Origin: Ruegeria marina
Lineage (GTDB): Bacteria; Pseudomonadota; Alphaproteobacteria; Rhodobacterales; Rhodobacteraceae
Direction: 5' to 3'
Length of the DNA stretch: 64,000 nucleotides
Assembly: GCF_900101475.1 (NCBI RefSeq)
Contig: NZ_FMZV01000004.1
Span: 124,001-188,000 of the forward strand
The notes under the pieces are model-generated. The model saw nothing but the letters and a program-made list of their open reading frames with translations, did not search any database and was not told where the DNA came from. Numbering within the stretch: position 1 is the stretch's first letter; each line of letters opens with the position of its first letter. The translations under genes and the position numbers were made by a program. Shown in pieces: positions 36,762 through 45,685 of the stretch.

Positions 36762-38237
36762 TTACGACCGGCCCTTGAGGTGCTTGGTCAGCGCACCGGC
36801 GTTCTTCTTGCGACGCCCCTTGTAGGGGTTCTTGTCGCCCTGTCCGCGCAACGTCAGCCGGATCGGAGTGCCCGGCATGTCAAAGTCCTGCCGCAGACCG
36901 TTGACCAGATACCGCGAGTAGCTTTCCGGCATCTTGTCGGGATGGCTGCACATCACCACGAAACCCGGCGGCCGGGTCTTGGCCTGGGTCATGTAGCGCA
37001 GCTTGATCCGCTTGCCCTGCGGTGCGGGCGGCGGGTGCTGTTCAAGCATCCCGATCAGCCAGCGATTGAGGGCAGCCGTCGGAACCCGCCGATTCCAGAC
37101 CGCATGCGCGCGCAGGATGGCGTCGTGAAGTCGGTCCAATCCCCGGCCCGTCTTGGCCGAAACCGTAACCAGCGGCGCGCCGCGCAGTTGCGGCAGAAGG
37201 CGCTCAAAGCTCTCCTTCAACTCCCGCAGCTTGTCCTGCTTGTTTTCCTCGACATCCCATTTGTTGACCGCGACGACCACGGCGCGCCCCTCGCGCTCGG
37301 CCAGGTCGGCAATGCGCAGGTCCTGCTGCTCGAACGGGATCGCAGCGTCGAGCAGAACCACCACCACCTCGGCGAACTTGACCGCACGCAAGCCGTCGCT
37401 GACCGACAGCTTTTCCAGCTTTTCCTGCACCTTGGCCTTCTTGCGCATGCCTGCGGTGTCAAAGATCCGCATCGGGGTACCGTCCCAGTCGATGCGGAGC
37501 GAGATCGCATCGCGGGTGATCCCGGCCTCGGGGCCGGTCAACAGCCGTTCTTCGCCAAGGATCTTGTTGATCAGCGTGGACTTTCCCGCGTTGGGGCGCC
37601 CAACCACAGCGACTTGCAGAGGCTTCTCAGCAGTGATGGTTGGCGGCTCACTTGCACGCGCGGCGGTGTCGTCCTCATCTTCGCCATCGTCCGCGACGTC
37701 GACATCCGTTTCGGGCGCCTGGTCTTCGGCTTCTTCCTCCATCGCATCGGCCAATGGCATCAGTCGCGTATAGAGGTCGTTCATCCCCTCGCCATGTTCA
37801 GCCGACAGGCGGATCGGTTCTCCCAGCCCCAGCCCATAAGCCTCCAGAACACCGGCATCCGCCGCCGCGCCTTCGGCCTTGTTGGCGGCCAGGATCACGT
37901 GCGCCGAGCGGCGGCGCAGGATATCGGCGAAAATCTCGTCATTGGGCGTCACGCCCGCACGCGCATCGATCAGGAACAGGCAGACATCGGCCATATCCAC
38001 CGCGCGTTCGGTCAGCCGGCGCATACGCCCCTGCAAACTGTCGTCGGTCGCATTCTCCAGACCTGCCGTGTCGATGACGGTAAAGCGCAGATCGCCCAGC
38101 CGCGCCTGCCCTTCGCGCAGGTCGCGGGTCACGCCCGGCTGGTCGTCGACCAGCGCTAGCCGTTTTCCGACCAGACGGTTGAACAGGGTGGATTTGCCCA
38201 CATTGGGCCGCCCCACGATGGCGAGGGTCAGAGACAT
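36762..38237 (-). CDS. der: Ribosome-associated GTPase Der (EngA)
   Basis: A 491-residue protein with two tandem GTPase domains, needed for 50S subunit maturation. G1 motifs are [14 protein letters not shown] near residue 9 and [14 protein letters not shown] near residue 212. The G3 motifs DTAGLE and [11 protein letters not shown], and G4 motifs AANKAEG and AVNKWDV, are visible. A KH-like C-terminal domain follows ([33 protein letters not shown]). An acidic linker (about 170-195, with [15 protein letters not shown]) separates the GTPase domains. It follows bamB, the conserved yfgM-bamB-der order. Confidence 0.97.
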   Translation of the reverse strand: MSLTLAIVGRPNVGKSTLFNRLVGKRLALVDDQPGVTRDLREGQARLGDLRFTVIDTAGLENATDDSLQGRMRRLTERAVDMADVCLFLIDARAGVTPNDEIFADILRRRSAHVILAANKAEGAAADAGVLEAYGLGLGEPIRLSAEHGEGMNDLYTRLMPLADAMEEEAEDQAPETDVDVADDGEDEDDTAARASEPPTITAEKPLQVAVVGRPNAGKSTLINKILGEERLLTGPEAGITRDAISLRIDWDGTPMRIFDTAGMRKKAKVQEKLEKLSVSDGLRAVKFAEVVVVLLDAAIPFEQQDLRIADLAEREGRAVVVAVNKWDVEENKQDKLRELKESFERLLPQLRGAPLVTVSAKTGRGLDRLHDAILRAHAVWNRRVPTAALNRWLIGMLEQHPPPAPQGKRIKLRYMTQAKTRPPGFVVMCSHPDKMPESYSRYLVNGLRQDFDMPGTPIRLTLRGQGDKNPYKGRRKKNAGALTKHLKGRS

Positions 38238-38286
38238 GGCACTCTACTTTTCTATACTCAGACGCGCCCTATAGCGCGTCCTCGCG

Positions 38287-39603
38287 TCAACGGAAAGCGT
38301 GCAGTTGGCCCTTGGTCCCCACGACATAAAGCGTGTTGCCCGCCACCACCGGCCCGGTGGTGGCCCCACCCGGCACTTCGATACGTTGCAAGAGCGTTCC
38401 GTCTTCGGGGTTGTACAGCCGCAGGTAGCCATCGTTCGAAGCGACGATGACCCGCCCGCCAGCCAGTATCGGTCCATAATGGGCATAGGTCGCGCCGCGC
38501 TTCTTGGGCTTGTCCTTGACAAAGCCCGGCAGGTCCTGCGCCCAGATCACGCTGCCGTCGGCTGCGTTCATGCGGATGATCTGGTTGCGGTCGCTGACAA
38601 GGAAAATGCTGTCGCCGGCAGGCCAAACCGGCCCCAGCGCGCCTTCGGTCGCGGTCCAGAGCCGTTCTCCGTTGTCGGCACGGAAAGCCACCGTACGGCC
38701 GGAATGGTTACCTGCGTAAAGCGTGCTGCCAACGATGACCGGGCTACCTGTCACGTCACCGATCCGTGCTGCCGCACGTCCCTTTCGCTCGCCTGAGACC
38801 GAGGCTCCCCAGCGTCGCACGCCGCCTTTTCGGAAGGCTCCGACCAGATCGCCCGAACCGAAGGCGAAGATTGCCAGATCGTTGCTCAGCGCGGGTGCAG
38901 GTGCGCCCAGGACGTTGCCCACGCTGGGCGTTGCCTGAAACTGCCACGCAATCCGCCCGTCCCTGGCGGTGACGGCCCAGGCCGTGTCGTCTCCGGCCAC
39001 GAGGTAGATCAGGCCGTCACGGATCGTGGGCGCGCCGGAGCCGGTGGCGTTCAGCTTCTGCCGCCAGCGCACGTTCCCGGTCCTGGCATCGAGCGCCGTC
39101 AGATTGCCGAAGCCCGATGAAACGTAGAGAACGCCGTCGGCATATCCCATACCGCCCCCGGTGGCCTGCCCCTCTGATTCCCCTGGGGGAATCAGGTCCG
39201 TCTGCCAGACCAGGCCGCCGCCCGGTGTCACTGCCGAGACCCGCTCCGCACTGTCCAGCGTGTAGACAAGACCGCCGGCAACAACCGGATCAGCAGTGAT
39301 CCTTTGACGCCGGCTGTCACCAGACCCGATAGGCACCGACCAGACCAGTTGCGGCGATGCGCGAAGTGCGGGATGCGCGGTGCGATAGGCCGGCGTACCG
39401 AAACCCTGGGGCCATTCGGCATTCGACTGCTGTGCCGCCAGCCTGATCGGGCGAGACTGGTTGAGTTGCTCGGCCTCGGTCATGGGCCGGATATCCTCGC
39501 GCACGCCAGGCAGGATCACCTCCGGTTCCTCGCACCCTGCCAATAGCAGCAGCGCACTACCCACAAGAGCGGCTCCAAACCGGGAAAAAGAGCTGGTCAC
39601 CAT
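38287..39603 (-). CDS. bamB: Outer membrane assembly lipoprotein BamB
   Basis: A 438-residue PQQ-like beta-propeller lipoprotein of the outer-membrane protein assembly complex. The signal ends in a lipobox (ALLLLAGC, Cys near residue 24). Propeller repeats include LVYTLDSAERVSAVTPGGGLVWQTDL, LYVSSGFGNLTALDARTGNVRWRQKL and RVIVASNDGYLRLYNPEDGTLLQ. The length is at the long end for BamB, typical of alphaproteobacteria. It sits 50 bases upstream of der and 63 bases after the YfgM-like gene. Confidence 0.93.
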   Translation of the reverse strand: MVTSSFSRFGAALVGSALLLLAGCEEPEVILPGVREDIRPMTEAEQLNQSRPIRLAAQQSNAEWPQGFGTPAYRTAHPALRASPQLVWSVPIGSGDSRRQRITADPVVAGGLVYTLDSAERVSAVTPGGGLVWQTDLIPPGESEGQATGGGMGYADGVLYVSSGFGNLTALDARTGNVRWRQKLNATGSGAPTIRDGLIYLVAGDDTAWAVTARDGRIAWQFQATPSVGNVLGAPAPALSNDLAIFAFGSGDLVGAFRKGGVRRWGASVSGERKGRAAARIGDVTGSPVIVGSTLYAGNHSGRTVAFRADNGERLWTATEGALGPVWPAGDSIFLVSDRNQIIRMNAADGSVIWAQDLPGFVKDKPKKRGATYAHYGPILAGGRVIVASNDGYLRLYNPEDGTLLQRIEVPGGATTGPVVAGNTLYVVGTKGQLHAFR

Positions 39604-39665
39604 GGTCGAACTCGCCTGTCTTTCGTTCTTCTTGCGCCTTTGAGACGCCGTTGGTCCCGGCGGCG

Positions 39666-40331
39666 TCAGCCGTTCCGCACCGGCAACGGATCGGCGCCGA
39701 GTGCCACCATCAACTGAGTTGCGCGCTGTTGCAAGTCTGCGCTGACCTCGGCGTCCTCACGAATTGTCCGCAACCGCGCAAGAGCCGCGTCGATATCGCC
39801 CTCCGCGATGTCGATCAGCGCCAGTTGTTCCGTTGCCAACAGGCGCAACGGCGCTCCGGGACGCGCCAACACCTCGAACCGCTGCCTGCGATCGGCGACC
39901 TCAAGCGAGTCGCTCTGCATCAGCAGCGCCTTGAAGGCTGCTATCTCGCGATAGATCTCGGGCAGATCACCCGTCGCGGCGATGGCCTCGAGCCTTTCGA
40001 CAGAGCTCGACAGATCACCCGCGTCCTGCTCCGCTGCCGCCGTCAGCATGCCCAGAACTGCCGTACCGCCCGGCGTCGTCGCCTCGATCTGCGCGAGCGA
40101 ACTTGCGCGGCCCGCCGCATCGTCGGCAGCCAGCGCCGCGATGATGTCATCGCCCAGTTTCTGCGCCCTGGCGTTGGACTGGGCCTTGGAATACTCGTTC
40201 CAGGCCGCGCCGCCGACAATGGCGACGACGGCGGCAACGCCGACCCACCCCCAACGTTTCAGCAGCATGAACATGCGATCGCGGCGAACTTCTTCCGTGA
40301 CTTCGTCTATGAAACTGTCGGTGTCGCTCAT
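39666..40331 (-). CDS. YfgM-like membrane-anchored tetratricopeptide protein
   Basis: A 221-residue protein with a short cytoplasmic N-terminus (MSDTDSFIDEVTEEVRRDR), a single helix (WGWVGVAAVVAIVGGAAWNEYSKAQ) and a periplasmic helical-repeat domain. The opening matches the family found with bamB, related to YfgM, which acts as an ancillary periplasmic chaperone at the Sec translocon. I chose the ATG at 40331 rather than the longest frame because GGTGGAA lies upstream and family members start with this sequence. First gene of the operon with bamB and der. Confidence 0.87.
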   Translation of the reverse strand: MSDTDSFIDEVTEEVRRDRMFMLLKRWGWVGVAAVVAIVGGAAWNEYSKAQSNARAQKLGDDIIAALAADDAAGRASSLAQIEATTPGGTAVLGMLTAAAEQDAGDLSSSVERLEAIAATGDLPEIYREIAAFKALLMQSDSLEVADRRQRFEVLARPGAPLRLLATEQLALIDIAEGDIDAALARLRTIREDAEVSADLQQRATQLMVALGADPLPVRNG

Positions 40332-40464
40332 ACCGGTTTCCACCCTGCTTTCTTCTGATGCTGCAACGGACGCCAGTCCCTCATATCGAGTACCATCGAC
40401 CAAGCCAAGAGCAACGACCCGGCGATTTTCCTTGCACTTGCGCCGCACCTCCGAAAAAAGTTAA

Positions 40465-40484
40465 ACTGAACCGATCAGTTCAGT
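40465..40484. promoter_or_regulatory. 20-bp inverted repeat, likely TetR-type operator
   Basis: ACTGAAC-N6-GTTCAGT, a perfect 7-bp inverted repeat, lies 107 bases before the RND operon start and in the divergent gap with the YfgM-like gene. The shape resembles operators of TetR/AcrR repressors that control RND pumps. No regulator gene is adjacent. Confidence 0.6.
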
Positions 40485-40591
40485 ATGGACATGGAGCATC
40501 GCAACCCCCATGTCACGATCCAAGACCCGCTTTTCGCCGTACAGTAAGCATAATAGTGTGCGTCCGCGTGTGTTCTCAAGAAAGGTGTTCG

Positions 40592-41833
40592 ATGCGTCTG
40601 GTTCCCTTCATTACTGCAATCCTGGTGACCGTCGGATTGTACCTGCTGGTCTTCGAGCGCGACGCCTTGATGGCTTTTGCAAAGGCGGAAACCGCCGCTA
40701 CGGCACAGGCTGGATCGAGCGGCGCGGCCTCCGCCGCCAGCGAAACGCAATCCGCCCCCAGCGCGGTACGCGTCGTCGCCTTGCGGTCGCAGGCCAGCGA
40801 GATCGACAGCGCGGTTGTGCTGCGCGGCCAGACGCGCGCCGTTCGCCAGGTCGAGGTACGTGCCGAAACCGTGTCGACCGTGATATCCGAACCCAAGCGC
40901 AAGGGAGCCTTTGTCAACGCCGGAGATTTGCTGTGCGAACTCGATCCCGGCACCCGTTCCGCCAGCCTGGCGGAAGCCCGGGCAAGAAAGGCGCAGGCCG
41001 AAAGCTCGATGCCCGAAGCCGAAGCCCGGCTGAACGAAGCCAAGGCGCGCCTGGAAGAGGCCCGGATCAATTACAATGCCGCGCAGAAGCTGGCCGAAAC
41101 CGGATACGCCTCGGAGACCCGGCGCGTTTCGACGGAAGCGGCCGTGCGTTCTGCCGAAGCAGGGATCAAGGCCGCCGAGGCGGGGCTGGAAACCAGCCGG
41201 GCCAGCATCGAGGCGGCAACAGCAGCCGTGGCGGCGGCACAGCGCGAGATCGACCGCCTGACCATCAAGGCCCCGTTCGAGGGCTTGCTGGAAAGTGACA
41301 CCGCGGAATTCGGCAGCCTGATGCAGCCCGGCACGCTTTGCGCCACGATCATCCAGCTGGACCCGATCAAGGTGGTGGGTTTCGTGCCCGAGACCGAGGT
41401 CAACCGAGTTCAGGTGGGCGCGCTTGCGGGGGCGCAACTGGTGACCGGCCTGCAGGTTCAGGGGCGCGTCACCTTCCTAAGCCGTTCGGCCGATCCCACC
41501 ACGCGTACATTCGAGGTCGAGATTACCGTCGACAACCCCGAACTGCGGATCCGTGACGGCCAGACGGCAACCATCGCGATCTCGTCCGATGGCGCCAAGG
41601 CGCATCTTTTGCCGCAATCGGCCCTGACCCTGAACAATGACGGGCGACTTGGCGTGCGCACGGTCGGTCCCGACAATATCGTCGCTTTCATTCCGGTTTC
41701 GCTGGTTCGGGATACGCCTGATGGCATCTGGGTAACGGGCCTGCCGGAAACCGCCGACGTGATCGTGGTTGGCCAGGACTATGTCGTCGAAGGCGTCAGC
41801 GTTCTGCCAAGCTGGCGGGAGGCTTCCCAATGA
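40592..41833 (+). CDS. RND efflux membrane fusion protein
   Basis: A 413-residue periplasmic adaptor of a tripartite efflux pump. An N-terminal anchor (FITAILVTVGLYLLVF) is followed by an Ala/Ser-rich linker, the lipoyl half-motif RQVEVRAETVSTVISEPKRKGAFVNAGDLLCELD, a long alpha-hairpin (about 125-225, with EARARKAQAESSMPEAEARLNEAKARLEEARI), and the second lipoyl half IKAPFEGLLESDTAEFGSLMQPGT. A beta-barrel follows. The ATG at 40592 has AAAGG seven bases upstream. Its stop overlaps the pump start by four bases. Confidence 0.93.
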   Translation: MRLVPFITAILVTVGLYLLVFERDALMAFAKAETAATAQAGSSGAASAASETQSAPSAVRVVALRSQASEIDSAVVLRGQTRAVRQVEVRAETVSTVISEPKRKGAFVNAGDLLCELDPGTRSASLAEARARKAQAESSMPEAEARLNEAKARLEEARINYNAAQKLAETGYASETRRVSTEAAVRSAEAGIKAAEAGLETSRASIEAATAAVAAAQREIDRLTIKAPFEGLLESDTAEFGSLMQPGTLCATIIQLDPIKVVGFVPETEVNRVQVGALAGAQLVTGLQVQGRVTFLSRSADPTTRTFEVEITVDNPELRIRDGQTATIAISSDGAKAHLLPQSALTLNNDGRLGVRTVGPDNIVAFIPVSLVRDTPDGIWVTGLPETADVIVVGQDYVVEGVSVLPSWREASQ

Positions 41834-44800
41834 CAGGCATAGTTGACTGGGCCGCCTCACGGGCCCGGATGGTCATCGCCTTCATCGCGATTTCGATTCT
41901 GATAGGCGGATATGCCTATGTCAGCCTGCCCAAGGAAGGCGAGCCGGACATCGAGATTCCGGCTCTGTTCGTTTCGGTCCAGTTTCCCGGCATTTCGGCT
42001 GAGGACAGCGAAAGCCTGCTGGTCAAACCGATGGAAACCGAGCTGGCCGACCTAGACGGTCTGAAGAAGATGACCTCCACCGCAGCCGAGAACTATGCCG
42101 GCGTGGCCCTGGAGTTCGAATTCGGCTGGGACAAGTCGGCCATCACCGCCGATGTGCGCGACGCGATGAACACGGCCCAGGCCGAGTTTCCCGCCGGCGC
42201 CGAACAATATACGCTGAACGAGATCAACTTTTCCGAGTTTCCCATCGTCATCGTGAACCTGACCGGGTCGGTTCCTGAACGGACCATGGCCCGCATCGCC
42301 AAGGATCTTCAGGATGACCTCGAGTCGCTCGAACCCGTGCTCGAGGCGGGCATAGCAGGCAATCGTGACGAGATGCTCGAGGTCGTGATCGACCCGCTCC
42401 GGCTCGAGGCCTACAATGTCACCGCCCTGGAATTGATCAATGTCGTCCAGAACAACAACCAGCTGATTGCAGCCGGAGAGGTGGAAACCGAGCAGGGCGC
42501 ATTTTCCGTAAAGATTCCATCGTCGTTCAAATCGGCTCAAGACGTCTACCAGTTGCCGATCAAGGTAAACGGCGACCGCGTGGTGACGCTGGGCGAACTT
42601 GCGCAGATCAACTACACATTCGAAGACCGCGAAGGAACAGCCCGCTTTGACGGAGAAAACACGGTTGCGCTGCAAGTGGTCAAGCGCAAGGGCTACAACC
42701 TGATCGACACGGTTGAGCAGGTCAAGGCGACCGTTGCCCAGGTGCAGGAAACCTGGCCCGAAGACATGAAGGCCGCCGTGCATGTCGGCACGTCCAACGA
42801 CCAAAGCCGGGTCGTGGGATCGATGGTCAACCAGCTCGAAGGCTCGGTTCTGACCGCGATCGCACTGGTGATGATCGTAGTTCTGGCCAGTCTGGGCAGC
42901 CGGGCCGCGCTGCTGGTCGGCTTTGCCATTCCGACCTCATTCCTGTTGTGCTTCGCGTTTCTGGCACTGATGGGGGTCAGCATTTCGAATATCGTGATGT
43001 TCGGCCTGATCCTCGCGGTCGGGATGCTGGTCGATGGCGCCATCGTGGTGGTCGAATACGCCGACAAACGCATCAAGGACGGTATCGGCCCGATGCACGC
43101 TTATGTCGAGGCGGCGCAGCGCATGTTCTGGCCGGTGGTCTCGTCCACGGCAACCACGCTGTGCGCCTTCCTCCCCATGCTGTTCTGGCCCGGCGTTCCG
43201 GGCGAGTTCATGGGGATGCTTCCGGTCACGCTGATCTTCGTGCTGTCCGCATCGCTGGTCGTCGCGCTGATCTATCTGCCGGTCATGGGCGGGGTTTCAG
43301 GCAGGATCAGCCGGATATTCGGGCGGATGTCGAACTGGCTGCGCGCGCGCATGCCCTGGGCGCTGCGGGTCCTGCTGGTGCCTCCCGCGCTCTACGGAAT
43401 GTTCCTTGGTGCCATGCAATTGCTGAATCCCGCCTACCTGCTCTCCGCCGGGCCGACCGTCGGAACGTTGCTTGGGGCGGCGTTGTTTCTGACCAGTGCC
43501 TTTGCCGCCTCTGTCACTCTGTCTGCCGCGCGAATCGAGATGCCGCAGCGGCGCGTGGCCGCCCCGGGTGGGCACACGCCCTTTGGTCACGTGATCAAGT
43601 TCATCGCGGGCAATCCGGTGATGCCGATCGTATCGATTTTCGTGGTGTTCTTTGCGGTTTATCAGGTCGTGTTCGTCATGTTCCCGCAGCGTTCACTGGG
43701 CGTCGAGTTCTTTGTCGAGAGCGAACCGGAGCAGGCCACCACCTATGTCCGGGCACGCGGAAACCTGTCTCTGGCGGAAAAAGACGCATTGGTCCGACAG
43801 GCGGAAGAAGTGATCCGCGCCCATCCAGCAGTGGTCAACGTCTTTTCCTTTGCCGGAAAAGGCGGCCTTAACCAGAACACCGGAGGCGCCCAGGCTCCTG
43901 CCGATACCGTGGGCCAGATCCAGTTCGAGATCATACCATGGGAGCAGCGGCCCACCGAACTGCACCCGCTGACGGGTTGGCTCGGAACCCGCATGACCGA
44001 ATGGCTGGGGTTCCAGGAAGAGGTGGTTGCGGCCGAGTATGATGGCGACGTCGTGCTGGATCAGTTGAATGCGGAACTGTCCAAACTCCCCGGTTTCGTC
44101 AGCGAGATCGAACCGCTTGGCCGCGGCCCTTCCTCGGCCAAACCGGTGCATCTGCGGCTCAAGGGCGACAATTGGGACAATCTCGTTGACGCGACCGCCC
44201 GCATCCGCGCGCAATTCGACGCCACCCCCGGACTGATCAAGATCGAAGATACCCTACCCCTGCCCGGAATAGACTGGCAAATCGACGTCGATGTTGCAAA
44301 GGCCGGACGGTTCGGCGCCGATGTGGCCACAGTGGGCGCCATGGTGCAGCTGGTGACCCGCGGCGTGCTTCTGGGCGATTTCCGCCCCGCCAACGCCGAC
44401 GACGAGATCGAGATCCGGGTAAGGCTGCCGGAACAGGACCGCGTATTGTCAACGCTCGACACGCTCAAGGTACGCACGCCGGACGGGCTGGTGCCCCTGT
44501 CGAACTTCATCACGCGCAAGCCGGTGGAAAAGCTGGCCAAGATCAGCCGCGTCGATCAGAAACGCTATTTCGACGTCAAGGCGGATGTCGAACCCGGTCT
44601 GAGCAAGCTCGTACGTGACAACCCGGACGGGGGTGAAACCCGGCTGGCGGTTCTGCGCATGGTGCCGGAGGGCGCCACGCCCGCAGAAGAAACCCTTACG
44701 CGCCCGGTCGATCGCGCCCGGTTCGAACTTGTGTCCTTGACTGCGGACGAAGGGGTTGACGCGTTGCGCGCGGCGATTGCCGGAGGGGATGCCCGGATAA

Positions 44801-45651
44801 CCCCGATCAACGCGAACGAACGGATCGCCGTCATCACGGAATGGCTGAACGCCACCCCCCTGCCCGCCGGTCTCGAATGGGAATGGACCGGGGACCAGGA
44901 GGATCAGGCCGAGAGCCAGGATTTCCTGTCCAAGGCGTTCCTGGCGGCACTTGGGCTGATGTTCATAATCCTGCTGGCGCAGTTCAACAGTTTCTACAAC
45001 TCGGTGCTTGTGCTGCTGGCGGTGGTGCTGTCCACCACCGGCGTGCTGATCGGGATGATGGTGATGAACCAGCCGTTCTCGATCATCATGACCGGTACAG
45101 GCATCGTGGCCCTGGCCGGGATCGTGGTGAACAACAACATCGTGCTGATCGACACCTATCAGGAGTTCAGCCGTTACATGCCCCGTATCGAGGCCATCGT
45201 GCGCACCGCCGAGGCCCGTATCCGCCCGGTTTTGCTGACCACGATCACCACCATGGCCGGCCTGACGCCGATGATGTTCGGGCTCAGTCTCGATTTCATC
45301 AATGGCGGATACTCGATCGACAGCCCCACCGCGCTCTGGTGGAAACAGCTTGCGACGGCTGTGGTCTTCGGACTTGGCATCGCAACGGTTCTGACGCTCG
45401 TCGTGACACCGTCGCTGCTTGCCCTGCGCGTATGGGCATCGACCTATGCCCGGATGATCGGACGCGGCTTTGCCCGGATCACATCGGGCAGGTCCAGCCG
45501 CATCGCGCGCGACATGCAGCTGCGCAGGTCCGCCAGGAAGCTGAAGGCGACCGAAATCATCTGGGACGAAATGCCAGTGAATCCGCCGGTTGAGAAGCCT
45601 GAGCTGTCCACCGAAAACGGGACTGTACAGCTAATCAATGCCGCTGAATGA
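41830..45651 (+). CDS. RND efflux transporter permease (AcrB/HAE superfamily)
   Basis: A 1273-residue inner-membrane proton antiporter, longer than AcrB (about 1050). Motifs include VSVQFPGISAEDSESLLVKPMETEL in the first porter region, GLILAVGMLVDGAIVVVEYADK with the proton-relay acidic residues, and SSTATTLCAFLPMLFWPG. The second half has MTGTGIVALAGIVVNNNIVLIDTYQEF and RPVLLTTITTMAGLTPMMFGL. The extra length lies in the region about 480-600, which holds additional hydrophobic helices. Substrate unknown. The outer-membrane channel is not encoded nearby, so a shared TolC is probable. Confidence 0.94.
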   Translation: MTGIVDWAASRARMVIAFIAISILIGGYAYVSLPKEGEPDIEIPALFVSVQFPGISAEDSESLLVKPMETELADLDGLKKMTSTAAENYAGVALEFEFGWDKSAITADVRDAMNTAQAEFPAGAEQYTLNEINFSEFPIVIVNLTGSVPERTMARIAKDLQDDLESLEPVLEAGIAGNRDEMLEVVIDPLRLEAYNVTALELINVVQNNNQLIAAGEVETEQGAFSVKIPSSFKSAQDVYQLPIKVNGDRVVTLGELAQINYTFEDREGTARFDGENTVALQVVKRKGYNLIDTVEQVKATVAQVQETWPEDMKAAVHVGTSNDQSRVVGSMVNQLEGSVLTAIALVMIVVLASLGSRAALLVGFAIPTSFLLCFAFLALMGVSISNIVMFGLILAVGMLVDGAIVVVEYADKRIKDGIGPMHAYVEAAQRMFWPVVSSTATTLCAFLPMLFWPGVPGEFMGMLPVTLIFVLSASLVVALIYLPVMGGVSGRISRIFGRMSNWLRARMPWALRVLLVPPALYGMFLGAMQLLNPAYLLSAGPTVGTLLGAALFLTSAFAASVTLSAARIEMPQRRVAAPGGHTPFGHVIKFIAGNPVMPIVSIFVVFFAVYQVVFVMFPQRSLGVEFFVESEPEQATTYVRARGNLSLAEKDALVRQAEEVIRAHPAVVNVFSFAGKGGLNQNTGGAQAPADTVGQIQFEIIPWEQRPTELHPLTGWLGTRMTEWLGFQEEVVAAEYDGDVVLDQLNAELSKLPGFVSEIEPLGRGPSSAKPVHLRLKGDNWDNLVDATARIRAQFDATPGLIKIEDTLPLPGIDWQIDVDVAKAGRFGADVATVGAMVQLVTRGVLLGDFRPANADDEIEIRVRLPEQDRVLSTLDTLKVRTPDGLVPLSNFITRKPVEKLAKISRVDQKRYFDVKADVEPGLSKLVRDNPDGGETRLAVLRMVPEGATPAEETLTRPVDRARFELVSLTADEGVDALRAAIAGGDARITPINANERIAVITEWLNATPLPAGLEWEWTGDQEDQAESQDFLSKAFLAALGLMFIILLAQFNSFYNSVLVLLAVVLSTTGVLIGMMVMNQPFSIIMTGTGIVALAGIVVNNNIVLIDTYQEFSRYMPRIEAIVRTAEARIRPVLLTTITTMAGLTPMMFGLSLDFINGGYSIDSPTALWWKQLATAVVFGLGIATVLTLVVTPSLLALRVWASTYARMIGRGFARITSGRSSRIARDMQLRRSARKLKATEIIWDEMPVNPPVEKPELSTENGTVQLINAAE

Positions 45652-45654
45652 CCC

Positions 45655-45678
45655 TTGGGCCGGAATCACCCGGCCCAA
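45655..45678. terminator. Hairpin between RND operon and PLD-family gene
   Basis: Perfect 9-bp stem TTGGGCCGG/CCGGCCCAA with a six-base loop, in the 34-base gap between convergent genes. No long T-run on either strand. Confidence 0.6.
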
Positions 45679-45685
45679 ATGATCC

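Noticed and set aside
38244-38286. Hairpin GACGCGC/GCGCGTC between bamB and der as a terminator
   Set aside because: No T-run follows on the minus strand, and bamB and der are expected to be co-transcribed.
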